In this document: in pieces, positions 26,323 to 35,596 of the stretch
Position numbering within the stretch: the first letter of the stretch is position 1
How the letters are laid out: each line of letters opens with the position of its first letter
Assembly: GCA_964514215.1 (NCBI GenBank)
Contig: CAZEPW010000018.1
Location: 1 to 56,126 of the forward strand
Direction of reading: 5' to 3'
Length of the DNA stretch: 56,126 nt
From: CAYQUC01 sp964514215
Lineage (GTDB): Bacteria > Pseudomonadota > Gammaproteobacteria > UBA6429 > Thiohalophilaceae
Program-made: the position numbers and the translations under genes
Notes under the pieces: model-generated
Database searches by the model: none
What the model was told of the DNA's origin: nothing
What the model saw: the letters and a program-made list of their open reading frames with translations, nothing else

Positions 26323-26793
26323 ATGTTGTTAGTGTCATTACATATAGCGCAACACCATTTTGTGGTGGCAGCAAAACAAATTATAGAAATATTACCGCTA
26401 ACAACGTTAAAACCGATAGCTCGCGCACCAATTTATATTGCAGGGTTACTCGATTATCGAGGCCAACCGGTTCCTGTGATTAATCTATGTCAGTTAAATA
26501 ATGGTATAAATTATAACAAAGTTTTAAGTAGTCGAATTGTATTAGTTAATTACACCGCTAATAATAGAAAAATGTATCCGCTTGGGTTAATCGCTGAAAA
26601 GGTAACTGAAACAATTTGTGTTTTAAAAAGTGAGTTTAAAGAAAGTGGTATTAGCGTCGATGGTGCATCATATCTAGGTGATGTGACACACAATAAAGGA
26701 TCTCTAATTCAATATGTCGAAATTAATGAGCTGCTCACTGAGCAACTTGAGACTATGCTATTTAATGAACGCTGTGAAACTGTTGATAAGTGA
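26323..26793 (+). CDS. wspB: CheW-like coupling protein WspB
   Basis: 156 residues, one CheW domain. Visible features are the N-terminal strand LVSLHIAQHHFVVAAKQIIEILPL and AGLLDYRGQPVPVINL, the usual CheW strand-turn that contacts receptor and kinase. In the Wsp pathway two CheW proteins, WspB and WspD, link WspA to WspE. Position directly after wspA identifies it as WspB. Its stop overlaps the wspC start. Confidence 0.92.
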   Translation: MLLVSLHIAQHHFVVAAKQIIEILPLTTLKPIARAPIYIAGLLDYRGQPVPVINLCQLNNGINYNKVLSSRIVLVNYTANNRKMYPLGLIAEKVTETICVLKSEFKESGISVDGASYLGDVTHNKGSLIQYVEINELLTEQLETMLFNERCETVDK

Positions 26794-28100
26794 TGAGTTT
26801 ATCAAAGATTGAAAATTTATTATACGCTGCTATGGGCCTAAATACTGCATCGATAGGTTCATCCGGGGTGCTACGTGCCGTGGAACAACGTATGTTAGAT
26901 TGTAAAATAACGAATATTAGCGATTATACTAAAATTTTGATAACAGACCAAAAGGAGCTAAAGCAATTAGTTGAAGAAGTTGTGGTTGCAGAGACCTGGT
27001 TCTTTAGGGACACGTTGCCTTTTAAAATGTTAACAAAATTTGTGCAACAGGAGTGGTTAATACAAAATCCTGATAAACAAATTCGAATTTTGAGTTTACC
27101 CTGTGCAACTGGTGAAGAACCCTATTCGATTGCTATTACGCTAATAGAAGCAGGTTTAATGCCCTCGCAGTTAAAAATAGATGCTTTTGACATTAGCGAA
27201 CGTAATATTAAACGTTGTAAAACCGCGCATTACCGTGAAAATTCATTTCGTGGCGTTGAACAAAGTATCCGTGATCGTTTTTTTAACTATGATCAACGAT
27301 TTTATTATCCCGATATTTTAATTAAAGCAATGGTCAATTTCGAGGTTGCCAGTATATTAGATGAAAAATTTATAAATACTCAAATACCTTATGATATTGT
27401 TTTTTGTCGAAATTTATTAATTTACTTTGATAGAGAGACACAAAGCCAAGCTGCAGCAATGTTGAGTAAACTACTTAATGATAGCGGTTTGTTGTTTGTG
27501 GGGCATGCTGAGGCAAGTATTTTTGCTAAAAACTGGTTTGTCTCTCAACGTTATGAAAAATCATTTATTGTACGTAAAATTAATGATGCGGTATTGTTGA
27601 ATAAAAAAAATAAAAAAACGTCAGCAATAACGTCTGAAAAAATAATCAAAAAAAATAGTGTTCGACAAAAAAATAAACGTGAAAGACGTAAAGTAGTTAG
27701 AGCCACTGGGCCTGTTCCAAGCACGCCGAAACCGCTATTAATGGCTACTGCCAAAGTTCCAAAATCAACAACAAATAATGCACTACTCAAAGCCAAGCAA
27801 CTTGCTGATAGTGGTAAATTAATTGAATCTGAAACTATCTGCATGAAATATTTAGAGAATAACAAAACAGATAAAGAAGTTTATTATTTATTAGCCATTA
27901 TTCAACTTGCAATTGGTAATGAACAAAAATCTTTACAATATTTCAAAAATGTTATTTATCTTGATCCTGAGCATTATGATGCTTTGATGTATTTAGCAAC
28001 GATGCTCGGAGAACAAGGTGATGAACTTGGTGCTAAACGATTTCGCGAACGCGCTTCTCGTTTAAAAAATCGAGTTGACCTCAATCGGGGTAGTCAATGA
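26790..28100 (+). CDS. wspC: CheR-type receptor methyltransferase WspC with TPR tail
   Basis: 436 residues. The CheR domain (about 1–275) has VVAETWFFRDTLPF, the SAM-binding LSLPCATGEEPYSIA and VFCRNLLIYFDRE. A basic linker follows, then TPR-like helices (about 335–425), as is usual for WspC. It methylates WspA and so raises signalling. The ATG overlaps wspB by 4 bp and the stop overlaps wspD by 4 bp, implying translational coupling. Confidence 0.93.
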   Translation: MMSLSKIENLLYAAMGLNTASIGSSGVLRAVEQRMLDCKITNISDYTKILITDQKELKQLVEEVVVAETWFFRDTLPFKMLTKFVQQEWLIQNPDKQIRILSLPCATGEEPYSIAITLIEAGLMPSQLKIDAFDISERNIKRCKTAHYRENSFRGVEQSIRDRFFNYDQRFYYPDILIKAMVNFEVASILDEKFINTQIPYDIVFCRNLLIYFDRETQSQAAAMLSKLLNDSGLLFVGHAEASIFAKNWFVSQRYEKSFIVRKINDAVLLNKKNKKTSAITSEKIIKKNSVRQKNKRERRKVVRATGPVPSTPKPLLMATAKVPKSTTNNALLKAKQLADSGKLIESETICMKYLENNKTDKEVYYLLAIIQLAIGNEQKSLQYFKNVIYLDPEHYDALMYLATMLGEQGDELGAKRFRERASRLKNRVDLNRGSQ

Positions 28101-28789
28101 AAGTACAACTACCAAATGAGATTAAAGTTGATGATTGCTGGAATACTATTGGCGTTTGGAGCAATGCTAATCCTCGTTGTGAAAAATTAGAAAAAGTCAT
28201 TCATTGTCGAAATTGTGAGGTTTATTCAGCAGCAGGGCGTCGTATGTTGGAACGTCCGTTGCCAGATGGTTATGAAAATGAATGGGCCACTATTTTTAGT
28301 ATTGAAAAAAAACAACAATCGGTTGGTACTAAGTCGGTAACTATTTTTCGTTTGGGTAAAGAATGGATGGCATTACCAACTACTTCGATTCAGGAAATTA
28401 CCGATGTTTGTTCAGTGCATAGTATTCCGCATCATAGTACTGCAGTTTTGCGAGGTTTAGTTAACCTACGGGGACAATTAAAAATTTGTATTTCTCTCGG
28501 GCAATTGATGGAAATTGAAAAAGCGGAACGTTATACCGGTAAAGAAACCAAAGAGCGAATTTATGAGCGAATGATCGCTGTGAAACATAATGATAGTCAG
28601 TATGTTTTTTTGGTTAGTGAGGTTAGTGGTACATTTCTTTATAATGAATATGATTTGAAGCCTGCTCCGGCAACCTTGTCTCAAGCAGCAGGAACATATA
28701 CTCAGGGAATATTAGCGTGGAAAGATAAAGCGGTAGCTTGTTTGGATGCTGAGTTGTTATTTTATAGCATGGAAAAGAAACTTGCATGA
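28097..28789 (+). CDS. wspD: CheW-like coupling protein WspD
   Basis: 230 residues. An N-terminal extension of about 75 residues containing HCRNCEVYSAAGRRMLERP precedes a CheW domain (about 80–228) with VTIFRLGKEWMALP and LRGLVNLRGQLKICISLG. The cysteine-bearing N-terminus with AAGRRML is typical of WspD and separates it from WspB. It couples WspA to the kinase WspE. Overlaps of 4 bp occur at both ends. Confidence 0.92.
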   Translation: MKVQLPNEIKVDDCWNTIGVWSNANPRCEKLEKVIHCRNCEVYSAAGRRMLERPLPDGYENEWATIFSIEKKQQSVGTKSVTIFRLGKEWMALPTTSIQEITDVCSVHSIPHHSTAVLRGLVNLRGQLKICISLGQLMEIEKAERYTGKETKERIYERMIAVKHNDSQYVFLVSEVSGTFLYNEYDLKPAPATLSQAAGTYTQGILAWKDKAVACLDAELLFYSMEKKLA

Positions 28790-31542
28790 TTAATTCTCGA
28801 AAAAACAATGCAATGCTCGAACTATTCTGCGTTGAAGCACAGGATAAATTACCAAGTTTAAGTGCCTGTTTGGAGCAATTACGTGATGACGCAACTAATC
28901 CAGAACAGTTAGAACAATCAGGTGTCGCTTTGGTTGCTATAAAAGCGGCATCAAAAATTTCAGGCTTAACTCAAGTGTTTGAATTAAGTAAGGCCATGGA
29001 ATTGGTGTTGATTTCAGCGTCTAAAAATAAAATTGATTTACAACCCGACACTATTACCATTTTGGAATCTGCAACAAAATTAATGTTGACTTTAATTAAG
29101 GCCGCTGAAAAAGATTTAACACCGTGGTTAAAAGAAAAAAATAATTTTTTTATTGATAAAACAACATCTCTATTGGCAATAACCAGTAATGTCAGTGAAT
29201 CAAAATCAAAAAATAGTAGCTTAGTTAAAAAACCTAAATCGAAAAAAACTAAAAATAGTAAAACAAAAGAAGCGTTAGCGGATGTGTCAATGTTAGAATT
29301 GTTTCGCATGGAATCCGTTTCTCAAACTGAGAAACTAAGCGCAGCATTATTAGAATTAGAAATTACACCTGAAGATGCTAGCTTGTTGGAAAGTTTGATG
29401 CGTGCAGCTCACTCCGTTAAAGGTGCTGCGCGAATGGTTGGGTTAGAAAGCTCCGTATCGATATCTCATCTCATGGAAGATATTTTTGTTGCTGCCCAAG
29501 AAGGTAAGTTTATATTAGAACCAGATGATATGGATATATTATTAGCCAGTGTTGATATGCTTTCGAATATGGCGATGGCAACTTCTGAAAATTACGATAA
29601 TTGGTTAGAGGCTCATTCTCAAGAATTGCAAGAATTACATCAGGCGTTATTGAATATATTAGAACAGAAGCCACGTTTAAAATTATCGTATTTAGCTGAT
29701 ATTACTGACGAAGTGGCGATTAATGCGGCTGTTGATGCTAATAATGATACTGCTGAGAACGCAATGAGTGTTAATGCTGAAAAAAATTCAATTGATAATA
29801 TTGTTCGGGTCTCTGCTGAAAGTTTAAATCGTTTACAAGGTTTAGCTGGAGAAGCTCTGGTTGAGTCTCGCTGGTTAGGAAGTTATTCTGAGTCGTTATT
29901 GTATATTAAAAAACGTCAAGTTGAGTTGGTTGTGTTAGCTGACCAGCTGCGAGAAAAATTATTTGATATGAATGCCAATGAAACAGTTATTAATTTGGTT
30001 CATGATGTGCAGTCTAAATCAAATGAATGCCGTGATTTATTAACAAATAGTATTACAGATTTAGAGTCGTTTGATCGTCGCTCAAGTAATTTATCTAATC
30101 GCCTGCATCGTGATGTATTACAAGCACGTATGCGACCCTTTTCTGACGGCGTGCAAGGTTTTCAACGTTTAGTCCGAGAATTGTCGCGTTCGTTAAATAA
30201 AGATATTAAGCTCGATATTCGTGGCATGAATACCCAAGTTGACCGCGATATTTTAGACAAACTTCAGGGGCCATTAAACCATATGATTCGAAATGCAGTG
30301 GATCATGGTATTGAATTGCCAGACGAAAGACTTGCTCTGGGTAAACCTGCTCAAGGTACGATACGTCTTGAAGCGATGCACATAGCGGGAATGTTATCGA
30401 TTATAGTTAAAGATGATGGACGTGGCATTGATTTGAATGGTTTGCGAAATAAAATCGTCGAAAAAAATATGGTTAGTGAAAATATGGCCGATAGTTTATC
30501 CGAAAATGAATTATTAGATTTTATGTTTTTACCTAATTTTTCAACTCGAGATGATGTTACTGAAATTTCTGGGCGAGGTGTTGGTTTAGACGTGGTTCAT
30601 AAAGTTGTTCAAGAATTGCGTGGGCAAATTCGCTCTAATACTGAATTAGGTAAAGGTATTAAGTTTCAATTTCAACTGCCGTTAACATTATCTGTGGTGC
30701 GTGCATTGGTAGTCGATATTGCTGGAGAGCCGTATGCTTATCCTTTAGCTCGAATTGATCAAACAATTAAAATCGATAAAAGTTTAATTGAAACGATGGA
30801 AGGTCGGCAGTATTTTACTTATGGCAACCAACACATTGGATTAATTGCGGCGACGCAAATTTTAGATAAAAAACCTCAAGACAGTGATAGTGATGAAATA
30901 TCCATCGTTATTTTAAGCGACCGTCTTAATAAATACGGTATTGTGGTTGATAGGTTTATGGGTGAACGTAATTTAGTGGTGCATAGTTTAGACCCGCGTT
31001 TAGGTAAAATACAAGATATTAGTTCAGCATCGTTAAATGAAAATGGCGAACCACTATTAATTTTTGATGTGGATGATTTATTTCGTTCAATTGATTTGTT
31101 GTTATCGGGCGGACGCTTAAAAGGCTTATCTAAAAATCAACAACACGAACATAATATAGTTAAAAATAAAAAAGTTTTGGTGATTGATGATTCGATAACT
31201 GTTAGAGAAGTAGAAAGAAATTTACTTCAAAGTAAAGGTTATATTGTGGAAGTTGCGGTTGATGGTATGGATGGTTGGAATGCTGCTCGTACCAACCAAT
31301 ATGATTTGATTGTGAGTGATATCGATATGCCACGCATGAATGGTTTCGAATTAGTAACCATGTTAAAGGGTGATGATCGATTAAAAGCGATACCGGTGAT
31401 TATTGTATCGTATAAAGATAGAGAAGAGGACCGAATGCGGGGTTTGGAGGTTGGTGCTGATTATTATTTAACAAAAGGCAGTTTTCATGATGATACCTTG
31501 GTGGAAGCAGTTATTGATTTAATCGGTGAGCCATTGATATGA
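28786..31542 (+). CDS. wspE: hybrid CheA-type histidine kinase/receiver WspE
   Basis: 918 residues, cytoplasmic. Domains: a degenerate Hpt-like domain (about 9–120), a lysine-rich linker (about 135–162), a canonical Hpt (about 168–285) with phospho-accepting His209 in AAHSVKGAARM, a dimerisation region, a CheA ATPase (NHMIRNAVDHGIELP, KDDGRGIDL, GRGVGLDVV), a CheW-like domain and a C-terminal receiver (VLVIDDS, then IVSDIDMPRMNG). In Wsp, WspE phosphorylates WspR and WspF. The first domain aligns without gaps on the second (offset 159) but has Val50 in place of the histidine, so it cannot accept phosphate. This extra domain makes the protein longer than usual. Confidence 0.94.
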   Translation: MINSRKNNAMLELFCVEAQDKLPSLSACLEQLRDDATNPEQLEQSGVALVAIKAASKISGLTQVFELSKAMELVLISASKNKIDLQPDTITILESATKLMLTLIKAAEKDLTPWLKEKNNFFIDKTTSLLAITSNVSESKSKNSSLVKKPKSKKTKNSKTKEALADVSMLELFRMESVSQTEKLSAALLELEITPEDASLLESLMRAAHSVKGAARMVGLESSVSISHLMEDIFVAAQEGKFILEPDDMDILLASVDMLSNMAMATSENYDNWLEAHSQELQELHQALLNILEQKPRLKLSYLADITDEVAINAAVDANNDTAENAMSVNAEKNSIDNIVRVSAESLNRLQGLAGEALVESRWLGSYSESLLYIKKRQVELVVLADQLREKLFDMNANETVINLVHDVQSKSNECRDLLTNSITDLESFDRRSSNLSNRLHRDVLQARMRPFSDGVQGFQRLVRELSRSLNKDIKLDIRGMNTQVDRDILDKLQGPLNHMIRNAVDHGIELPDERLALGKPAQGTIRLEAMHIAGMLSIIVKDDGRGIDLNGLRNKIVEKNMVSENMADSLSENELLDFMFLPNFSTRDDVTEISGRGVGLDVVHKVVQELRGQIRSNTELGKGIKFQFQLPLTLSVVRALVVDIAGEPYAYPLARIDQTIKIDKSLIETMEGRQYFTYGNQHIGLIAATQILDKKPQDSDSDEISIVILSDRLNKYGIVVDRFMGERNLVVHSLDPRLGKIQDISSASLNENGEPLLIFDVDDLFRSIDLLLSGGRLKGLSKNQQHEHNIVKNKKVLVIDDSITVREVERNLLQSKGYIVEVAVDGMDGWNAARTNQYDLIVSDIDMPRMNGFELVTMLKGDDRLKAIPVIIVSYKDREEDRMRGLEVGADYYLTKGSFHDDTLVEAVIDLIGEPLI

Positions 31543-32582
31543 AAATTGCAATTGTCAATGATGATTTTATCGTATTGGAATTATTAAAACTGTCGGTATT
31601 ATCTGTGCCGGAACATCAGGTGATATGGCTTGCTGATGGTGGTGAACAAGCTGTTAAATTTGCTAAAGAGGAACGTCCTGATTTAATTTTAATGGATATA
31701 AATATGCCCAACATGGATGGTGTGGAAGCTACGGCTATTATTATGCAGCAGTCACCTTGTGCAATATTGATTGTTACGTCAAGTGTTGAGGATCATTCCG
31801 GTAAAGTTTTTGATGCTCTTGGTGCTGGTGCTCTTGATGCTGTTAATACACCTGAACTTGTTGATAGCATTAATGCAAATGGTGCGAAAATTTTACTCGA
31901 TAAAATGGCGTCGATTAATTTACTGATTGATCCTAATGTGAAACATCGAACTGGGGCTGAAAAATACTTGGTTCGAGATAGCAAACATCAAAAAAATATT
32001 TTACTCATTGGTGCTTCAACGGGGGGACCTAATGCGTTGGCAACAATTTTATCAGAATTTCCGGTCAATTTTCCTGTACCGATAGTTATCGTGCAACATG
32101 TTGATGCTCAATTTATATTGGGCTTGTGCGATTGGTTAAATAAGCAAACATCGTTGACGGTTGAACTAGCCGAACAAGGTAGCCAATTAGTGGCGGGATG
32201 CGTCTATTTGGCTAATTCTGACCACCATATCACGATAAATAAGTTTGATGCAGTGCAATATCAAGAAGAACCACTAGACTCTATCCATAGACCTTCAATT
32301 AATGTGTTATTTGAAAGTATCGCGCGTGATTGGAGTGGTGAGGCGATGGGGGTTTTATTAACCGGGATGGGCAAAGACGGAGCAGCAGGTTTGCTGGCTA
32401 TGCGTGAGCAAGGGTTTAGTACTATCGCACAAGACGAACAAAGTTGTGCAGTTTATGGCATGCCTAAGGCTGCAGTAGAATTAAATGCTGCTGAAGTAGT
32501 TTTACCTTTAAGTGAAATTGCAGCAGCATTATGTCGACACTTCAAGGTTTATAATAAGCCACAGGTTATGATTCATGAGTAA
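31539..32582 (+). CDS. wspF: CheB-type methylesterase response regulator WspF
   Basis: 347 residues. The receiver domain (about 1–125) has IVNDDF and the acceptor Asp53 in LMDINMPNMDG; where many receivers have Lys-Pro it reads NTPEL. The methylesterase domain (about 150–340) has the nucleophile in LIGASTGGPNALA (Ser160), His187 in IVQHVDA, and TGMGKDGAAGL with the catalytic aspartate. WspF removes methyl groups from WspA and resets the pathway; its loss in Pseudomonas gives constitutive WspR activity and wrinkly colonies. The gene appears intact. Overlaps wspE by 4 bp and wspR by 8 bp. Confidence 0.93.
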   Translation: MKIAIVNDDFIVLELLKLSVLSVPEHQVIWLADGGEQAVKFAKEERPDLILMDINMPNMDGVEATAIIMQQSPCAILIVTSSVEDHSGKVFDALGAGALDAVNTPELVDSINANGAKILLDKMASINLLIDPNVKHRTGAEKYLVRDSKHQKNILLIGASTGGPNALATILSEFPVNFPVPIVIVQHVDAQFILGLCDWLNKQTSLTVELAEQGSQLVAGCVYLANSDHHITINKFDAVQYQEEPLDSIHRPSINVLFESIARDWSGEAMGVLLTGMGKDGAAGLLAMREQGFSTIAQDEQSCAVYGMPKAAVELNAAEVVLPLSEIAAALCRHFKVYNKPQVMIHE

Positions 32583-33597
32583 AACACAAAACTCGAATGC
32601 TGATCACAATGCTATTGTTTTATTAGTGGATGATCAGGCGATGATAGCTGAAGGCATTCGGCGTATGTTGCAAGATGAAACAAACATTGAATTTCATTAT
32701 TGCGGTGAACCTGATAAGGCGCTAGAAACAGCAATTGAAATTAAGGCTACTGTAATTTTGCAAGACTTAATAATGCCGGATATAGACGGCTTAACCTTAG
32801 TTCGTTTTTATAAGTCACACCCTGATACTAAAAATATTCCAGTGATAGTGTTATCTTCTAAAGATGTTGCCGAGGTAAAAAGTGAGGCTTTTTCAAGTGG
32901 TGCAAATGACTATCTCGTTAAGTTACCCGATGCAATTGAATTAATTGCAAGAATTAATGCGCATACTAAGCATTACTTAACTGCAAAAGAACGTGATGAG
33001 GCGTATCAAGCAATTCAAGATATGCAACAACAGCTCGAAGATGCAAATAAGCAATTAGCGTTTAGAAACGAAGAATTACAACGTTTATCAAGTCTTGACG
33101 GCTTAACCGGAATTTCCAATAGGCGAACTTTTGATGAAACGTTAAAACAAGAGTGGAATCGCTCAAAACGTTCGGATTGCGATAGTGAAGTGGCATTAAT
33201 TTTAATTGATATTGATTATTTTAAATTGTATAACGATAATTATGGTCATCAAAAAGGTGATGACTGTTTAAAACAATTTTCGTGGACGTTAAATAAATGT
33301 ATTTCACGTGATTGTGATCTTTTTGCCCGTTATGGTGGTGAGGAGTTTGTTGTTATTTTATCTGGTACTGATTCTGAGGGTGCATTAACCGTTGCTAAGC
33401 GTTTGCAAAAATCATTAGCTACTGAGAAAATAGCTCATGAGTTTTCATTAGTCTCTAAAGTAGTGACAATAAGTTTAGGTGTTGCTAGTTTAATTCCAAG
33501 CACTGATAATAGCCCTGAAGATCTTATTATTAAAGCTGATAAGGCATTATACAATGCTAAAGAACAAGGGCGTAATCAAATAATTGTTTCGAGTTAG
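32575..33597 (+). CDS. wspR: receiver-GGDEF diguanylate cyclase WspR
   Basis: 340 residues, about the size of Pseudomonas WspR. Receiver with VLLVDDQAM and the acceptor Asp64 in LQDLIMPDIDG, a helical stalk (AIQDMQQQLEDANKQLAFR), and a GGDEF domain with ARYGGEEF (254–258). The inhibitory site RDCD lies five residues before it. Phosphorylation by WspE drives oligomerisation and cyclic di-GMP synthesis, which promotes matrix production and surface attachment. Last gene of the operon; it converges on pdxJ 22 bp away. Confidence 0.95.
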   Translation: MSKTQNSNADHNAIVLLVDDQAMIAEGIRRMLQDETNIEFHYCGEPDKALETAIEIKATVILQDLIMPDIDGLTLVRFYKSHPDTKNIPVIVLSSKDVAEVKSEAFSSGANDYLVKLPDAIELIARINAHTKHYLTAKERDEAYQAIQDMQQQLEDANKQLAFRNEELQRLSSLDGLTGISNRRTFDETLKQEWNRSKRSDCDSEVALILIDIDYFKLYNDNYGHQKGDDCLKQFSWTLNKCISRDCDLFARYGGEEFVVILSGTDSEGALTVAKRLQKSLATEKIAHEFSLVSKVVTISLGVASLIPSTDNSPEDLIIKADKALYNAKEQGRNQIIVSS

Positions 33598-33619
33598 TTT
33601 GTTACATTATTAAAATTTA

Positions 33620-34363
33620 TCACTTAGTGTTTTCACATATATCAAGGTAATTTTTTATAACTGTGTGCATTCCTTGTTCGATACATTCTATTAATAAAAC
33701 ATGGCCGATTGATACTTCTAAGATATTTTTAATGGTTAAAAATTTGGGTAAATTGTGTAGGTCTAAATCGTGCCCGGCATTAACACCGAGTCCTTCATGT
33801 TGGGCTGTGATTGCCGCTTGATTGTATTGGTCAAAGAGTTGTGTAAAGTTGTTTTCTGTTTTATGGTTATAAGCTCTTGCGTAGGCTTCGGTATATAATT
33901 CGATTCGCTCAGCTCTGGTTTCATTTACGCGTTTTACTTGTTCGATATCGGGATCTAAAAATAATGAAGTTCTAATCCCGGCGTCTGATAAACGCGAGCA
34001 TACTGTTTTAACAAATTTTGATTCTTGCTTTAAATTCCAACCGTGATCGGAGGTTAGTTGCTCTGGGCTATCGGGCACCAAGGTGCATTGATCGGGTTGA
34101 GTATCTTCAACTAATCTTAAAAAATCTTCAGAGGGATAACCTTCAATATTAAATTCGATATTTTTATTGTTGGCGAGTAATTTACCGAGTGCGATTGTAT
34201 CGTTAGCGGTAATATGTCGCTCATCTTGTCTAGGATGCACGGTTATGCCGTGGACACCTAATGCAATAAATTTTTCTGCAAAGTCAACAACATTCGGAAA
34301 ATCTCGGCCACGTGAATTTCGTAATAATGCGATTTTATTTAAATTAACACTTAATTTTGTCAT
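33620..34363 (-). CDS. pdxJ: pyridoxine 5'-phosphate synthase PdxJ
   Basis: 247 residues, the normal length. It condenses 1-deoxy-xylulose 5-phosphate with 3-amino-2-oxopropyl phosphate in the DXP-dependent vitamin B6 pathway. Signature parts are LSVNLNKIALLRNSRG, GITVHPRQDERHI with catalytic histidines, FNIEGYPS with the catalytic glutamate, CTLVPDSPEQLTSDHGW, LGVNAGHDLDLHNLP and VSIGHVLL. It is not in the recO-pdxJ-acpS arrangement usual in enterics; it stands alone here, divergent from the dehalogenase gene. Confidence 0.96.
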   Translation of the reverse strand: MTKLSVNLNKIALLRNSRGRDFPNVVDFAEKFIALGVHGITVHPRQDERHITANDTIALGKLLANNKNIEFNIEGYPSEDFLRLVEDTQPDQCTLVPDSPEQLTSDHGWNLKQESKFVKTVCSRLSDAGIRTSLFLDPDIEQVKRVNETRAERIELYTEAYARAYNHKTENNFTQLFDQYNQAAITAQHEGLGVNAGHDLDLHNLPKFLTIKNILEVSIGHVLLIECIEQGMHTVIKNYLDICENTK

Positions 34364-34514
34364 CCAGCGAATACCAATTGTATTTTGTTAGTTTTTAATA
34401 TTAACAAATAAATACTCAAAAGCAAAATTGCAATATTATTTTGCAATATTGCTAATTGATCATATTGCGTTGTGAATCTATAGTATTTCAGGTTATTCAC
34501 AATCAGGAGCATTT

Positions 34515-35528
34515 ATGTATCAATATAACAAAATTGTAGTGTTGTTTTATTTATCACTATTATCAGTTTTAAATTTAATTTTGTCTGGGACATTGTTCGC
34601 GGCTAGCGCTATTGATCCTTATGAATATAAGCTTGCAAGGCCAACAATGAGTGCTGAGTTTAATTTTGACAGTAAATATCAACAAGTATTAGGCTCGAAT
34701 ATGCATTATGTCGAGGTTGGTAGTGGTGATCCAATATTATTTATTCATGGCAATCCAACGTCATCTTATTTATGGCGTAATATTATTAACCATGCAAAAC
34801 CTTATGGTCGTGCTATTGCGGTTGATTTAATTGGTATGGGAAAATCCGATAAACCGGATATAGGGTATACTTTTGCCGATCATTATCAGTTTTTAGAAGA
34901 ATTTATTAATAATTTGGATTTAGAGCATATTACGTTGGTTGTCCACGATTGGGGCGGTGCTTTAGGCTTTAATTATGCTCGGTTACATCCAGATAAGGTA
35001 AAAGCGATTGCATTTATGGAGTCTGCATTGCCACCGGCTTTTCCTCGAACCTGTGAACCGGATAGTACCGATCAATTATGTGTATTTTTTAAAGATATAC
35101 GTGATCCTATTTTAGGCTATGAGATTGTGATTAAGCAAAATTTGTTTGTTGAACAGTTTATTCCTGGTTTTATAAACCGTTCAATGACTGAACCGGAAAT
35201 GGCTGTTTATCGTGCACCATATCCTGATGAAGCTTCGCGTTTACCTGTTTGGGTTTGGCCGTTGCAGGTTCCTATTAATGGCGCTCCTGCGGATGTTGTT
35301 GAAACCTTCGCTGAGCTTAAAGAATTTATGGTTGATACTCATATACCCAAGTTATTATTATATGCTTCTCCGGGCGCGATTTTTACTGCCGATATTGTTA
35401 GTTGGTATCAGAAAAATTTAGACAATCTGGAGACCCAGTATATTGGACAGGGCTTCCATTATATTCAAGAAGACCAACCTCAGGCAATTGGGTTAGCAAT
35501 TGCGGATTGGTTGGGGCGATTAGATTAA
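34515..35528 (+). CDS. haloalkane dehalogenase-like alpha/beta hydrolase with signal peptide
   Basis: 337 residues, of which about 30 at the N-terminus form a signal peptide (VVLFYLSLLSVLNLILSG, then LFAAS). The rest matches the HLD-II (DhaA-like) haloalkane dehalogenases. Proposed catalytic residues: nucleophile Asp145 and halide-binding Trp146 in VVHDWGGALGF, halide-binding Asn80 in HGNPTSSYLWRN, acid Glu169 in AFMESALP, and base His315 in GFHYIQEDQP. The full pentad supports hydrolytic dehalogenation rather than esterase or epoxide hydrolase activity. A secretion signal is unusual because the best-known members are cytoplasmic. The natural substrate is unknown. A bidirectional terminator follows. 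Confidence 0.88.
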   Translation: MYQYNKIVVLFYLSLLSVLNLILSGTLFAASAIDPYEYKLARPTMSAEFNFDSKYQQVLGSNMHYVEVGSGDPILFIHGNPTSSYLWRNIINHAKPYGRAIAVDLIGMGKSDKPDIGYTFADHYQFLEEFINNLDLEHITLVVHDWGGALGFNYARLHPDKVKAIAFMESALPPAFPRTCEPDSTDQLCVFFKDIRDPILGYEIVIKQNLFVEQFIPGFINRSMTEPEMAVYRAPYPDEASRLPVWVWPLQVPINGAPADVVETFAELKEFMVDTHIPKLLLYASPGAIFTADIVSWYQKNLDNLETQYIGQGFHYIQEDQPQAIGLAIADWLGRLD

Positions 35529-35548
35529 ACGCCATTTGAGTTTTATTT

Positions 35549-35565
35549 TGGTGGGCAATGCCCAC
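35549..35565. terminator. bidirectional rho-independent terminator
   Basis: GGTGGGC (35549–35555) and GCCCACC (35559–35565) form a 7-bp GC-rich stem with a 3-base loop. T-rich sequence follows on the right, and the left flank TTTTATTTT reads as A-rich on the other strand. It lies between the convergent dehalogenase and GFA genes and could serve both. Confidence 0.65.
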
Positions 35566-35596
35566 CCTACTTTATTTTAGGGTCAGTGGGGTGGGT

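Noticed and set aside
26323..33597. Flagellar chemotaxis (Che) operon
   Set aside because: Gene order, two CheW proteins, CheR with TPR, the CheA-receiver hybrid and the terminal REC-GGDEF gene define the Wsp type; there is no cheY or cheZ.
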